Below are positions 1-5,240 of a stretch of 5,258 nucleotides of DNA, piece by piece. Positions within the stretch are counted from its first letter, which is position 1; each line of letters starts with the position of its first letter. The notes beneath the pieces were generated by a model. The model searched no databases, was not told the DNA's origin, and saw only the letters and a program-made list of their open reading frames with translations. The stretch is from Phycisphaeraceae bacterium (GTDB taxonomy: Bacteria > Planctomycetota > Phycisphaerae > Phycisphaerales > UBA1924), in assembly GCA_009827205.1 (NCBI GenBank), contig WUAK01000210.1, positions 1 to 5,258 of the forward strand, given 5' to 3'. A program made the translations under genes and the position numbers.

Positions 1-306
1 CTCGCCGCGGGCGAGAAGGGCAAGAGGTACATCCTGCCCCACGCGAAGGTGATGATCCACCAGCCTTACGGCGGTGTGACAGGCCAGGCCGCGGACATCA
101 AGATCCAGGCCGAGCAGATCATCAAGATGAAGCAGGGACTCAACCAGATCCTCGCCGACTGCACCGGTCAGTCCTACGACCAGGTCGCTAAGGACGCCGA
201 GCGCGACAAGTACTTCGACGCGGAGGAAGCCAAGGCGTACGGCCTCGTCGACGAGGTGCTCGAGCACCCGCCCGCTGGCGCCAACGCCAACCCCGCGTTC
301 AGCTAA
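1..306 (+). CDS. clpP: ATP-dependent Clp protease proteolytic subunit ClpP, first paralog, C-terminal half (5' end outside window)
   Basis: This is the last 101 residues of a ClpP serine peptidase, the subunit that stacks as heptameric rings and degrades unfolded proteins fed by a ClpX- or ClpA/C-type unfoldase in the cytoplasm. The reading frame is open from base 1. Visible are the KGKRY stretch, the catalytic His in MIHQP (codon 58-60), the handle-helix region after GQAADIKIQAEQI, and the catalytic Asp in AERDKY (codon 205-207). These lie 49 residues apart, as in E. coli ClpP. The catalytic Ser must lie upstream of the window. The end YGLVDEVLEH is typical of the family and is followed by a short Pro/Ala/Asn-rich tail. 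The second clpP begins 45 bases after the stop, so the two are probably one operon. The family assignment is secure; whether this copy works alone or with its neighbour is inference. Confidence 0.96.
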   Translation, partial: LAAGEKGKRYILPHAKVMIHQPYGGVTGQAADIKIQAEQIIKMKQGLNQILADCTGQSYDQVAKDAERDKYFDAEEAKAYGLVDEVLEHPPAGANANPAFS

Positions 307-341
307 TCACCGTTCACATTACCCACAGACACCCCAATCCC

Positions 342-348
342 GAGGAAG
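342..348 (+). promoter_or_regulatory. Shine-Dalgarno site of the second clpP
   Basis: GAGGAAG lies just before the ATG at 352 (GAGG is 6 bases from the start codon). It supports that start and shows that this operon-internal gene uses a conventional ribosome binding site, unlike three other genes in the window. Confidence 0.7.
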
Positions 349-351
349 AAA

Positions 352-960
352 ATGTCCTACCTCGTTCCAATCGTCATCGAACAGTCCGGCAAGGGTGAGC
401 GGTCTTACGACATCTACTCCCGCCTGCTCAAGGACCGTATCGTGTTTATCGGCGGCGGCATCAACGATGAGATCGCCAACCTCGCTGTCGCGCAGCTCTT
501 GTTCCTCCAGAACGAGGACCCGAAGCTCGACATCCACATGTACGTCAATTCCCCGGGCGGCAGTGTCACCGCGGGTCTGGCGATCATCGACACGATGCGC
601 TACGTCGCACCCGATGTCTGCACGTACATCTTCGGCCAGGCCGCCAGCATGGGAAGCCTCATCTCGTGCGCCGGGACCAAGGGCAAGCGCTACGCGCTGA
701 CCAACTCGCGCAACCTCATGCACCAGCCGCTCCTCTCGGGCGTCATGGAAGGCCAGGCGACGGACCTCGAGATCGAGGCACGCGAGATGATCAGGCTCCG
801 CGACCGTCTCTACGGCATCTACGCCGAAGCGACTGGCAAGAGCACTGACAAGATCGAAGCCGACTGCGACCGAAACAACTGGCTCGACGACAAGGAGATG
901 CTCGAGTACGGCCTCATCGACAAGGTCCTCGAGCACCTGCCCAAGAGCACCGAGGGCTGA
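352..960 (+). CDS. clpP: ATP-dependent Clp protease proteolytic subunit ClpP, second paralog with Asn in place of the triad Asp
   Basis: A complete 202-residue ClpP, the usual length. The start MSYLVPIVIEQ matches the mature N-terminus of the family, so there is little or no propeptide. The nucleophile Ser99 (GQAASMGS) and His124 (LMHQP) are present and 25 residues apart, as in E. coli. Aligned back from the conserved YGLID, the position of the catalytic Asp is Asn175 (codon 874-876, in CDRNNW). There are 51 residues from His124 to Asn175, against 49 in both the first paralog and E. coli; the two extra residues fall between HQP and GQATD. In Listeria monocytogenes, which has two ClpPs, ClpP1 also carries Asn at this position and is activated in heteromeric complexes, so a mixed chamber with the upstream ClpP is a reasonable inference. 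It is probably co-transcribed with that gene. Confidence 0.97.
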   Translation: MSYLVPIVIEQSGKGERSYDIYSRLLKDRIVFIGGGINDEIANLAVAQLLFLQNEDPKLDIHMYVNSPGGSVTAGLAIIDTMRYVAPDVCTYIFGQAASMGSLISCAGTKGKRYALTNSRNLMHQPLLSGVMEGQATDLEIEAREMIRLRDRLYGIYAEATGKSTDKIEADCDRNNWLDDKEMLEYGLIDKVLEHLPKSTEG

Positions 961-976
961 TCGGTTCACAAACCGA
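961..976 (+). other. Small hairpin right after the clpP stop codon
   Basis: TCGGTT (961-966) and AACCGA (971-976) form a perfect 6-bp stem with a 4-base CACA loop, beginning at the base after the clpP stop. No T-run follows, so it is not a classical intrinsic terminator. It could mark the 3' end of the clpP mRNA or be chance. Confidence 0.3.
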
Positions 977-998
977 ATGAACAGGGGCCCGGCGTGGG

Positions 999-1004
999 TA
1001 TGCT
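999..1004 (+). promoter_or_regulatory. Probable -10 element for a leaderless transcript of the ABM-like gene
   Basis: TATGCT ends exactly 6 bases before the ATG at 1011, which would place the transcription start at or next to the A of the ATG. No Shine-Dalgarno sequence is at a usable distance (an AAGG lies only about 2 bases from the start). I see no clear -35 at 16-18 bases. Support comes mainly from the same layout before two other genes in the window. Confidence 0.5.
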
Positions 1005-1010
1005 CAAGGC

Positions 1011-1334
1011 ATGACTACGCCGGGCTTCTGCGTTTTGTACCGTTTCAAGATCAAAACTGGTCGCGAGGACGAGTTCGTTGCGTCGTGGTCCGCGGTGACC
1101 CTCGCGTTGCGCGACTCCCGGGGTGCATTGGGATCGAGGCTGCACAGGGGACCCGATGGGCTCTGGTACGCCTATGCCCAGTGGCCCTCAGCAGAAACAA
1201 GGCTATTAGCGTTCGAAGGCGAGCCGGCAGACGCCGAGGCCTCCGCTCGCATGCGTGACACGATCGAGGAATCCCTGCCAGACATCGTGCTTGATCCCGT
1301 CGCGGACTATCTCATCCTCGATCGTCCCGAGTGA
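1011..1334 (+). CDS. Small protein resembling the antibiotic-biosynthesis-monooxygenase (ABM) dimeric alpha/beta-barrel family
   Basis: A 107-residue cytoplasmic protein without signal peptide or membrane segment. The pattern suits the ABM-type ferredoxin-like fold: a first strand FCVLYRFKIKTG (6-17) ending in the typical 'GRED/GREDEF' turn, a helix at about 18-36, a strand LGSRLHRG (40-47), a strand GLWYAYAQWPS (50-60) followed by a helix, and a C-terminal strand region with DYLILD (99-104). Members include cofactor-less monooxygenases, heme-degrading enzymes and many proteins of unknown role, so no substrate can be named. The ATG at 1011 is chosen because the fold starts within a few residues and a -10-like hexamer sits 6 bases upstream. 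It lies 50 bases after clpP and 32 bases before the lipoprotein gene, with no obvious functional link to either. Confidence 0.75.
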   Translation: MTTPGFCVLYRFKIKTGREDEFVASWSAVTLALRDSRGALGSRLHRGPDGLWYAYAQWPSAETRLLAFEGEPADAEASARMRDTIEESLPDIVLDPVADYLILDRPE

Positions 1335-1354
1335 GCGGCTTCGCATCAGAACGC

Positions 1355-1360
1355 TACACT
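1355..1360 (+). promoter_or_regulatory. Probable -10 element for a leaderless transcript of the lipoprotein gene
   Basis: TACACT is followed by 6 bases (TGCGCC) and then the ATG at 1367. No purine-rich ribosome binding site is present. GTGAGC at 1331-1336 is a weak -35 candidate at 18 bases spacing. The element lies between the upstream gene's stop (1334) and the lipoprotein start, and supports 1367 as the true start over the in-frame GTG at 1331. Confidence 0.55.
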
Positions 1361-1366
1361 TGCGCC

Positions 1367-1981
1367 ATGAAGCACGCGCTGAACACCGCGGCCATCCTTC
1401 TGGCACTTACGGCAATTGGCTGCAGTTCCGGTGCGCGCATCGCCAAGACCAACGACAAGCTCCGCCTCGAGCGCGAAACCCTGCGCGAGCAGATCGAGCA
1501 ACTCGAAAGCGAGAACGCCGAGCTCAAAGCGAAGGTGTCCGAGCTCTCAATGCAGAACGATGCTTCACCCTCCAGCGATATCATCGCTGCTCTTCCTCGC
1601 GTCGCCAACATCGAGCTGACACGGTTCTGCCAGATCGAGAATACAGACGAAGGCCCAATGGCAATCGTGTTTGTCACGACGAAAGACGGCCGTGGCCGCT
1701 TTGCTCAAGCAGTCGGCACGTTCTCCATTGTTTTAGCAAATTCATCGATTCCAACAGATTCAGATGATTCGGATATCCGAACGTCGCCAGACACACTGGG
1801 GCACGCGGAGTTCGGACCGCTCGCGGTTCGCGATGCGTACACAACGGGTCTCTCGGGAACCTCGTACATGTTTAAAGTCCCTCTCGTACGCATGCCCGAG
1901 CCGATTGCGACCATCGGAGTGCGATTCGATGACGCGATGACCGGCGAGACACATTTCGCGAGAGCCGAAGTCAGCCCGTAG
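1367..1981 (+). CDS. Putative lipoprotein with N-terminal coiled coil, function unknown
   Basis: A 204-residue protein that I cannot assign to a named family. It begins with a lipoprotein signal peptide: positive MKH, hydrophobic AAILLALTAI, then AIGC with the lipidated Cys at 19. Residues about 28-64 form a charged, Leu-spaced coiled coil (for example LRLERETLREQIEQLESEN), a common spacer in envelope lipoproteins that oligomerise or stand off the membrane. After a Ser/Asp-rich linker, residues about 75-204 look like a compact beta-rich domain, with stretches such as MAIVFVTTKDGRG and YMFKVPLVRMPEP. The start at 1367 gives a proper signal sequence; the upstream in-frame GTG at 1331 would add 12 residues before it and overlap the previous gene's stop. 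Bases about 1725-1790 are noticeably more AT-rich than the neighbours and encode a Ser/Asp-rich loop. The gene runs convergently into the barrel gene. Confidence 0.85.
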   Translation: MKHALNTAAILLALTAIGCSSGARIAKTNDKLRLERETLREQIEQLESENAELKAKVSELSMQNDASPSSDIIAALPRVANIELTRFCQIENTDEGPMAIVFVTTKDGRGRFAQAVGTFSIVLANSSIPTDSDDSDIRTSPDTLGHAEFGPLAVRDAYTTGLSGTSYMFKVPLVRMPEPIATIGVRFDDAMTGETHFARAEVSP

Positions 1982-1987
1982 ACGACT

Positions 1988-2743
1988 CTAGAACTCGACC
2001 AATACACCCAGGTACACATCCGCAGTCAGGACGCTGAACTCGGTGATGTCGGTATCGATGTCGAGGCTGGGCACCCAGAGCCAGCGGGTGCCGAAGTCGA
2101 TCCAGACGTTGTCGACGATTCGTGCCTCGACACCTATCGGGAACTGCAGCGCGAAGCTTTCGTCGTCGTCGATCTCGTCGTTGATATCCGCGTCGACCAT
2201 CGCGTACCCGGCGCCGAATCCCGCGTAGCCGCGGTAGCCTTCCGTCGTGATGTCGAACAGGATGTTGCCCATGATCGTCGTGACTTCGATATCGCCGTCG
2301 ATGTCCTCGACGGTTGAGCCGTCCGAATCGATGACCGAGTCCGTGTCGTAGAACCGCTGGGCGAACTCGGCCTCGAAGCGGTACCCAACTCCCACGTCTG
2401 CCGGGCTCGGGCCAGGCCCGAGCCTGAAACCAACCGCGGCGTTGTACCCGATGCCGACTTTGGAGTTCAATTCGAGGTCATCGCTGATGCCGCTGTCTCG
2501 CTCGACATCGACATCGAACGGGAACACGACCGACACCGCGCCTCGGACATACACGTGCGGATGCACACCTGGAGATCCATAGACCGTTTCGTCCTGGACA
2601 TACCGCTCGAAGCTCGGCGCGCTGAGGATGCCACCAGAGCCCTCGACAGGGATCGCAGCAGCTTTATGATTGTTTTCATCGGCGAGCGCTCCACCTGCCA
2701 CGGCAAGGGTTGAGAGCACCGAAACGAAACGTGCTTTGATCAT
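1988..2743 (-). CDS. Putative acidic outer-membrane beta-barrel protein
   Basis: A 251-residue exported protein. Residues 1-21 are a Sec signal peptide (MIKARF, hydrophobic core, ALA cleavage before Asp22). The mature part alternates short amphipathic strands rich in Tyr/Gly/Val (VGIGYNAAVGFRLG, VGVGYRFEAEFAQRFY, YRGYAGFGAGYAMV, VWIDFGTRWLWVP, TADVYLGVLVEF) with very acidic loops at about 133-153 and 184-196 (INDEIDDDES). It ends in Phe, as BAM-assembled barrels often do. This resembles the small 8-strand OmpA/OmpW-like outer-membrane fold; no specific family or ligand can be named. The ATG at 2743 is set by a good ribosome binding site and the signal peptide. It follows glyA on the same strand after 48 bases, where a possible own promoter lies. 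A perfect inverted repeat (2404-2424) sits inside it. Confidence 0.82.
   Translation of the reverse strand: MIKARFVSVLSTLAVAGGALADENNHKAAAIPVEGSGGILSAPSFERYVQDETVYGSPGVHPHVYVRGAVSVVFPFDVDVERDSGISDDLELNSKVGIGYNAAVGFRLGPGPSPADVGVGYRFEAEFAQRFYDTDSVIDSDGSTVEDIDGDIEVTTIMGNILFDITTEGYRGYAGFGAGYAMVDADINDEIDDDESFALQFPIGVEARIVDNVWIDFGTRWLWVPSLDIDTDITEFSVLTADVYLGVLVEF
2404..2424. repeat. Perfect 10-bp inverted repeat with 1-base centre inside the barrel gene
   Basis: GGCTCGGGCC, a single A, then GGCCCGAGCC. In the minus-strand gene it encodes the Gly/Pro part of RLGPGPSPAD, a turn between two predicted strands. There is no T-run on either side, so it is not a terminator. It may be a chance result of GC-rich Gly-Pro codons, or a strong mRNA hairpin or protein-binding palindrome. 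Confidence 0.6.
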
Positions 2744-2751
2744 CTGGACCG

Positions 2752-2757
2752 CTCCTT
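2752..2757 (-). promoter_or_regulatory. Shine-Dalgarno site of the outer-membrane barrel gene
   Basis: On the minus strand AAGGAG lies 8 bases before the ATG at 2743 and fixes that start. Confidence 0.8.
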
Positions 2758-2775
2758 CATAAGGCTTGCCACGCG

Positions 2776-2781
2776 ATCCTA
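2776..2781 (-). promoter_or_regulatory. Possible -10 element upstream of the barrel gene
   Basis: TAGGAT on the minus strand, in the 48-base gap after glyA, would start a transcript near 2769 with a leader of roughly 26 bases that contains the AAGGAG site. No clear -35 was found. Read-through from glyA is an equally good explanation. Confidence 0.3.
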
Positions 2782-2791
2782 AGTCGCAGGG

Positions 2792-4105
2792 TCAGTGTCC
2801 GGGCAGAGGGAAACGCTCGCACATCGCCTTGACCTCGCCCCGGACCTGTTGCGTCACCCGCGAGAGTTCTTCCTCGCCCTCGAGCCCGGCGCTGAGCACG
2901 CGATCAATGAACTCAGCGACCGTTTTCATCTCATCGGGACCAAACCCGCGGGTCGTCGTCGCGGGGGTACCGAGTCGGATGCCGCTGGTGTGAACAGGCT
3001 TACGCATGTCGCCCGGGATGCCGTTCTTGTTGCAGATGATGCCCGCGTCCTCGAGCCACTTCTCCGCGGCCTTGCCCGTCAGGTCGCCCTCGGCGCCCTT
3101 CGGGTCCTTGGCCGTCAGATCAACGAGCATCAGGTGGTTGTCCGTCCCGCCCGAAGTGATCCGGTAACCCCGACCCGTCAGCGACTCGGCAAGCGCCTTG
3201 GCGTTCGTCACCACATCTGCTTGGTACTGCTTGTACTCGGGCTTGAGCGCCTCACCGAACGCGACGGCCTTTGCAGTGATAATGTGCATGAGCGGCCCGC
3301 CCTGCATGCCCGGGAACAGCGCGCGGTTGACCTTCTTGCTGATCTCTTCGTCGTTGGTCAAGATCAACCCGCCGCGAGGCCCGCGGAGGCTCTTGTGCGT
3401 TGTCGTCGTAACGACGTGCGCGTGCGGGAACGGGCTCGGGTGCTGCCCGCCCACGATCAGGCCCGAGATGTGCGCGACGTCCGCCATCAGTAGCGCCCCC
3501 ACCTCATCCGCGATCGCACGGAACTTGGCGAAGTCAATCACACGCGGGTACGCGCTGTAGCCGCAGAGCAGCATCTTGGGCTTGTGCTCCAGGCACACCT
3601 CGCGGACGGCGTCGTAATCGATCTGCTCGAAACCCTCGCCGGCTTCGTCCCGCAAGAGCGGATAGTGGACCGGCTTGTAGTAATGCCCACTGAAATTGAT
3701 GGGCAGCCCGTGCGAGAGGTGCCCGCCGTCGGCGAGCACGAGCGAGCAGAACGTGTCGCCCGGTTCCATGAGCGCCATGAACACCGCCGCGTTCGCCTGC
3801 GCGCCAGAGTGAGGCTGCACGTTGGCGTAGTCGCACCCGAACATCTCCTTCGCGCGGTCCTGGGCCAGACGCTCGATCGCGTCGTGGTGCTCGCACCCGC
3901 CGTAGTACCGCCGGCCGGGGTATCCCTCGGCGTACTTGTTCGTCATGCACGTCCCGCCCGCGTGCATGACAGCCTCGCTGGCGTGGTTCTCACTGGCGAT
4001 CAGCTCGATCGTCGAGGCCTGGCGGTCCGCCTCGGCCTGAACAATGTTTGCCGCCTCCGGGTCCTGCGAGCGGATCAGCTCGACGATCTGGTCATGGATG
4101 CTCAT
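2792..4105 (-). CDS. glyA: Serine hydroxymethyltransferase (GlyA)
   Basis: A 437-residue cytoplasmic PLP enzyme that interconverts serine plus tetrahydrofolate with glycine plus 5,10-methylene-tetrahydrofolate, the main entry to one-carbon metabolism. Family motifs are intact and in order: IELIASEN (33-40), NKYAEGYPGRRYYGG (56-70), NVQPHSGAQAN (95-105), GGHLSHG (127-133), MADVAH with Asp209 and His212 (equivalent to E. coli D200 and H203), TTTTHKSLRGPRGG with the PLP-binding Lys238 (E. coli K229), and SGIRLGTPATTTRG (374-387). Length is slightly above the E. coli enzyme (417). I chose the ATG at 4105 over an in-frame GTG at 4120: the extra five residues would be encoded by the -10-like TACGAT, and MSIHDQI gives a normal N-terminus. 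It lies between the exported methyltransferase-like gene and the barrel gene on one strand, with 48-base gaps on both sides; no functional link is evident. Confidence 0.98.
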   Translation of the reverse strand: MSIHDQIVELIRSQDPEAANIVQAEADRQASTIELIASENHASEAVMHAGGTCMTNKYAEGYPGRRYYGGCEHHDAIERLAQDRAKEMFGCDYANVQPHSGAQANAAVFMALMEPGDTFCSLVLADGGHLSHGLPINFSGHYYKPVHYPLLRDEAGEGFEQIDYDAVREVCLEHKPKMLLCGYSAYPRVIDFAKFRAIADEVGALLMADVAHISGLIVGGQHPSPFPHAHVVTTTTHKSLRGPRGGLILTNDEEISKKVNRALFPGMQGGPLMHIITAKAVAFGEALKPEYKQYQADVVTNAKALAESLTGRGYRITSGGTDNHLMLVDLTAKDPKGAEGDLTGKAAEKWLEDAGIICNKNGIPGDMRKPVHTSGIRLGTPATTTRGFGPDEMKTVAEFIDRVLSAGLEGEEELSRVTQQVRGEVKAMCERFPLPGH

Positions 4106-4111
4106 GCTCGG

Positions 4112-4117
4112 ATCGTA
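4112..4117 (-). promoter_or_regulatory. Probable -10 element for a leaderless glyA transcript
   Basis: On the minus strand TACGAT is followed by 6 bases (CCGAGC) and the ATG at 4105. No Shine-Dalgarno sequence lies before the ATG. The -35 region is not convincing. The same spacing occurs before the genes at 1011 and 1367. Confidence 0.55.
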
Positions 4118-4153
4118 CACCGAGCCAGGGTGCAGAGCAGCAGGTGCGCAGAA

Positions 4154-5167
4154 TCACTCGGGCTTCCGCACAACCGTGTACAGCACGTTGTACAGATCGA
4201 ACTCCGACAGGTCCTTCTGGCTGATCAGCGAGGCGACCTCCCGCATGAGTTGCGACCCGTTGGCCTGGTAGTGCACGATCTCGAACCCCGCGGCCTCCCA
4301 GGCCTCGCGTCCGAGCGGGTCGCGGACGTCGGCGGGCGCGTTGTACGAGCCGTCGTCGCGGCGCCACGCGCCGCCGCCCAGGTTGTAGATCACCGCGACG
4401 CCGCCCTCCTCGAGCGCGTTGTAGATCGCGCGCGCCGCGTCCTCGGGCTCGCCCCCGATGTCGATCGGATCGAACCCGGGCATGGGTTCCTCGGGCTGCA
4501 CGTAGCCCCGCTTGAGCACGTTGCGCGCGATGATGACGTCGAAACGCCCGCCGAGCTTCTGGCGCAGACGCCAGTCGCTGAACCACTCACCAAGCGCGAG
4601 CGTGATCGAGCCCCGTGTGCCGTCCTCGGCGACCACGACGTCGGACAATCGCGTCGATCGGTAGAGTGTGTCGATCACGGGGTCGGCTTCGACACCGCAC
4701 ACCGTTGCGCCGCATCGTGCGAGCATCTCGAGCTGACCGATCTGGCCGTACCCGAAGTCGAGCACACGCTTGAACTTGAACGAATCGAACCCGCCGGCCT
4801 CCGCGGCAGCGATCAGCGCGGGCGCGTACGCGATGGGCGAGCCGTAGTTCGTCGCGTAGTACCGCGTCGGGCCGTACGTCACCTCGCGGAAATCAATGAG
4901 ATCCGACTCAGAGAAATCGGTCGCCTGCTGCGCGGTGTACACCTCACGGTCGAACCCGCCCGGCTCGCGGGGCCCGACAAACAGCGTCGCACCCTTCACC
5001 TCGGGAAGCTCTCTGGCCTTATCAAGCCACTCCAGCACCGCCTGGTTGTTGACCACTTCCTCGACCCGCTCCGCCTCGGCAGCGAGCGCTTCGGGGCTCC
5101 AGTCGTACTGGGCTTGCGCACAGGTTGCCGCGAGACCCACAACGACAGCGATCGCTTCTCTGAGCAT
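4154..5167 (-). CDS. Exported protein with class I SAM-methyltransferase-like fold
   Basis: A 337-residue protein with a Sec-type signal peptide: short MLRE, hydrophobic AIAVVVGLAAT, and AQA cleavage site before Gln20. Residues about 20-75 are helical and charged. The core looks like a Rossmann methyltransferase: motif I VLDFGYGQIG (135-144), motif II with acidic Glu160 in VCGVEADP, a motif IV-like FDVIIARN (209-216), and ALEEGGVAVIYNLG (251-264) resembling the usual post-motif strand. C-terminal residues 285-337 complete the fold (GFEIVHY, NVLYTVV). If catalytic it would methylate an unknown substrate with S-adenosylmethionine, but that cofactor is not expected outside the cytoplasm, so it may be a non-enzymatic fold, a binder, or the leader may not be used. 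The ATG at 5167 is supported by GGAGG 6 bases upstream. It is transcribed toward glyA, with 48 bases between them. Confidence 0.8.
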   Translation of the reverse strand: MLREAIAVVVGLAATCAQAQYDWSPEALAAEAERVEEVVNNQAVLEWLDKARELPEVKGATLFVGPREPGGFDREVYTAQQATDFSESDLIDFREVTYGPTRYYATNYGSPIAYAPALIAAAEAGGFDSFKFKRVLDFGYGQIGQLEMLARCGATVCGVEADPVIDTLYRSTRLSDVVVAEDGTRGSITLALGEWFSDWRLRQKLGGRFDVIIARNVLKRGYVQPEEPMPGFDPIDIGGEPEDAARAIYNALEEGGVAVIYNLGGGAWRRDDGSYNAPADVRDPLGREAWEAAGFEIVHYQANGSQLMREVASLISQKDLSEFDLYNVLYTVVRKPE

Positions 5168-5173
5168 GGCGTA

Positions 5174-5178
5174 CCTCC
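5174..5178 (-). promoter_or_regulatory. Shine-Dalgarno site of the exported methyltransferase-like gene
   Basis: GGAGG on the minus strand lies 6 bases before the ATG at 5167. It fixes the start and therefore supports the signal peptide being real. Confidence 0.8.
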
Positions 5179-5190
5179 GCGGGTACTACC

Positions 5191-5240
5191 GAGTTGCCGC
5201 ATTCAAGATGCGAGCGTCTTGCAAACTACTCAGGCAACTC
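5191..5240. repeat. Nested inverted repeat upstream of the methyltransferase-like gene
   Basis: Outer arms GAGTTGCC (5191-5198) and GGCAACTC (5233-5240) are perfect 8-bp complements. Inside them CAAGATG (5204-5210) and CGTCTTG (5215-5221) form a 7-bp stem with a CGAG loop and one G-U pair on the plus strand (a C-A mismatch on the minus strand). No gene is supported in 5168-5258 and no clear promoter was found. The structure could be a leader hairpin, an operator, or the 3' end of a plus-strand transcript. Confidence 0.45.

Noticed and set aside
319..969. A 216-codon open frame on the minus strand opposite clpP
   Set aside because: It mirrors clpP almost end to end with no ribosome binding site or recognisable protein features, so it is a shadow frame.
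961..976. Intrinsic terminator after clpP
   Set aside because: The 6-bp hairpin has no following T-run, so I list it only as a small hairpin.
977..1258. A 93-codon frame overlapping the ABM-like gene
   Set aside because: The translation is Arg/Cys-rich with no fold pattern, whereas the other frame gives a coherent alpha/beta protein.
1331..1366. Upstream GTG start for the lipoprotein
   Set aside because: It would put 12 residues before a complete lipoprotein signal sequence and overlap both the previous stop codon and the proposed -10.
1255..1767. A 170-codon frame overlapping the lipoprotein gene
   Set aside because: The Arg/His-rich translation has no motif; the overlapping frame has a signal peptide, lipobox and coiled coil.
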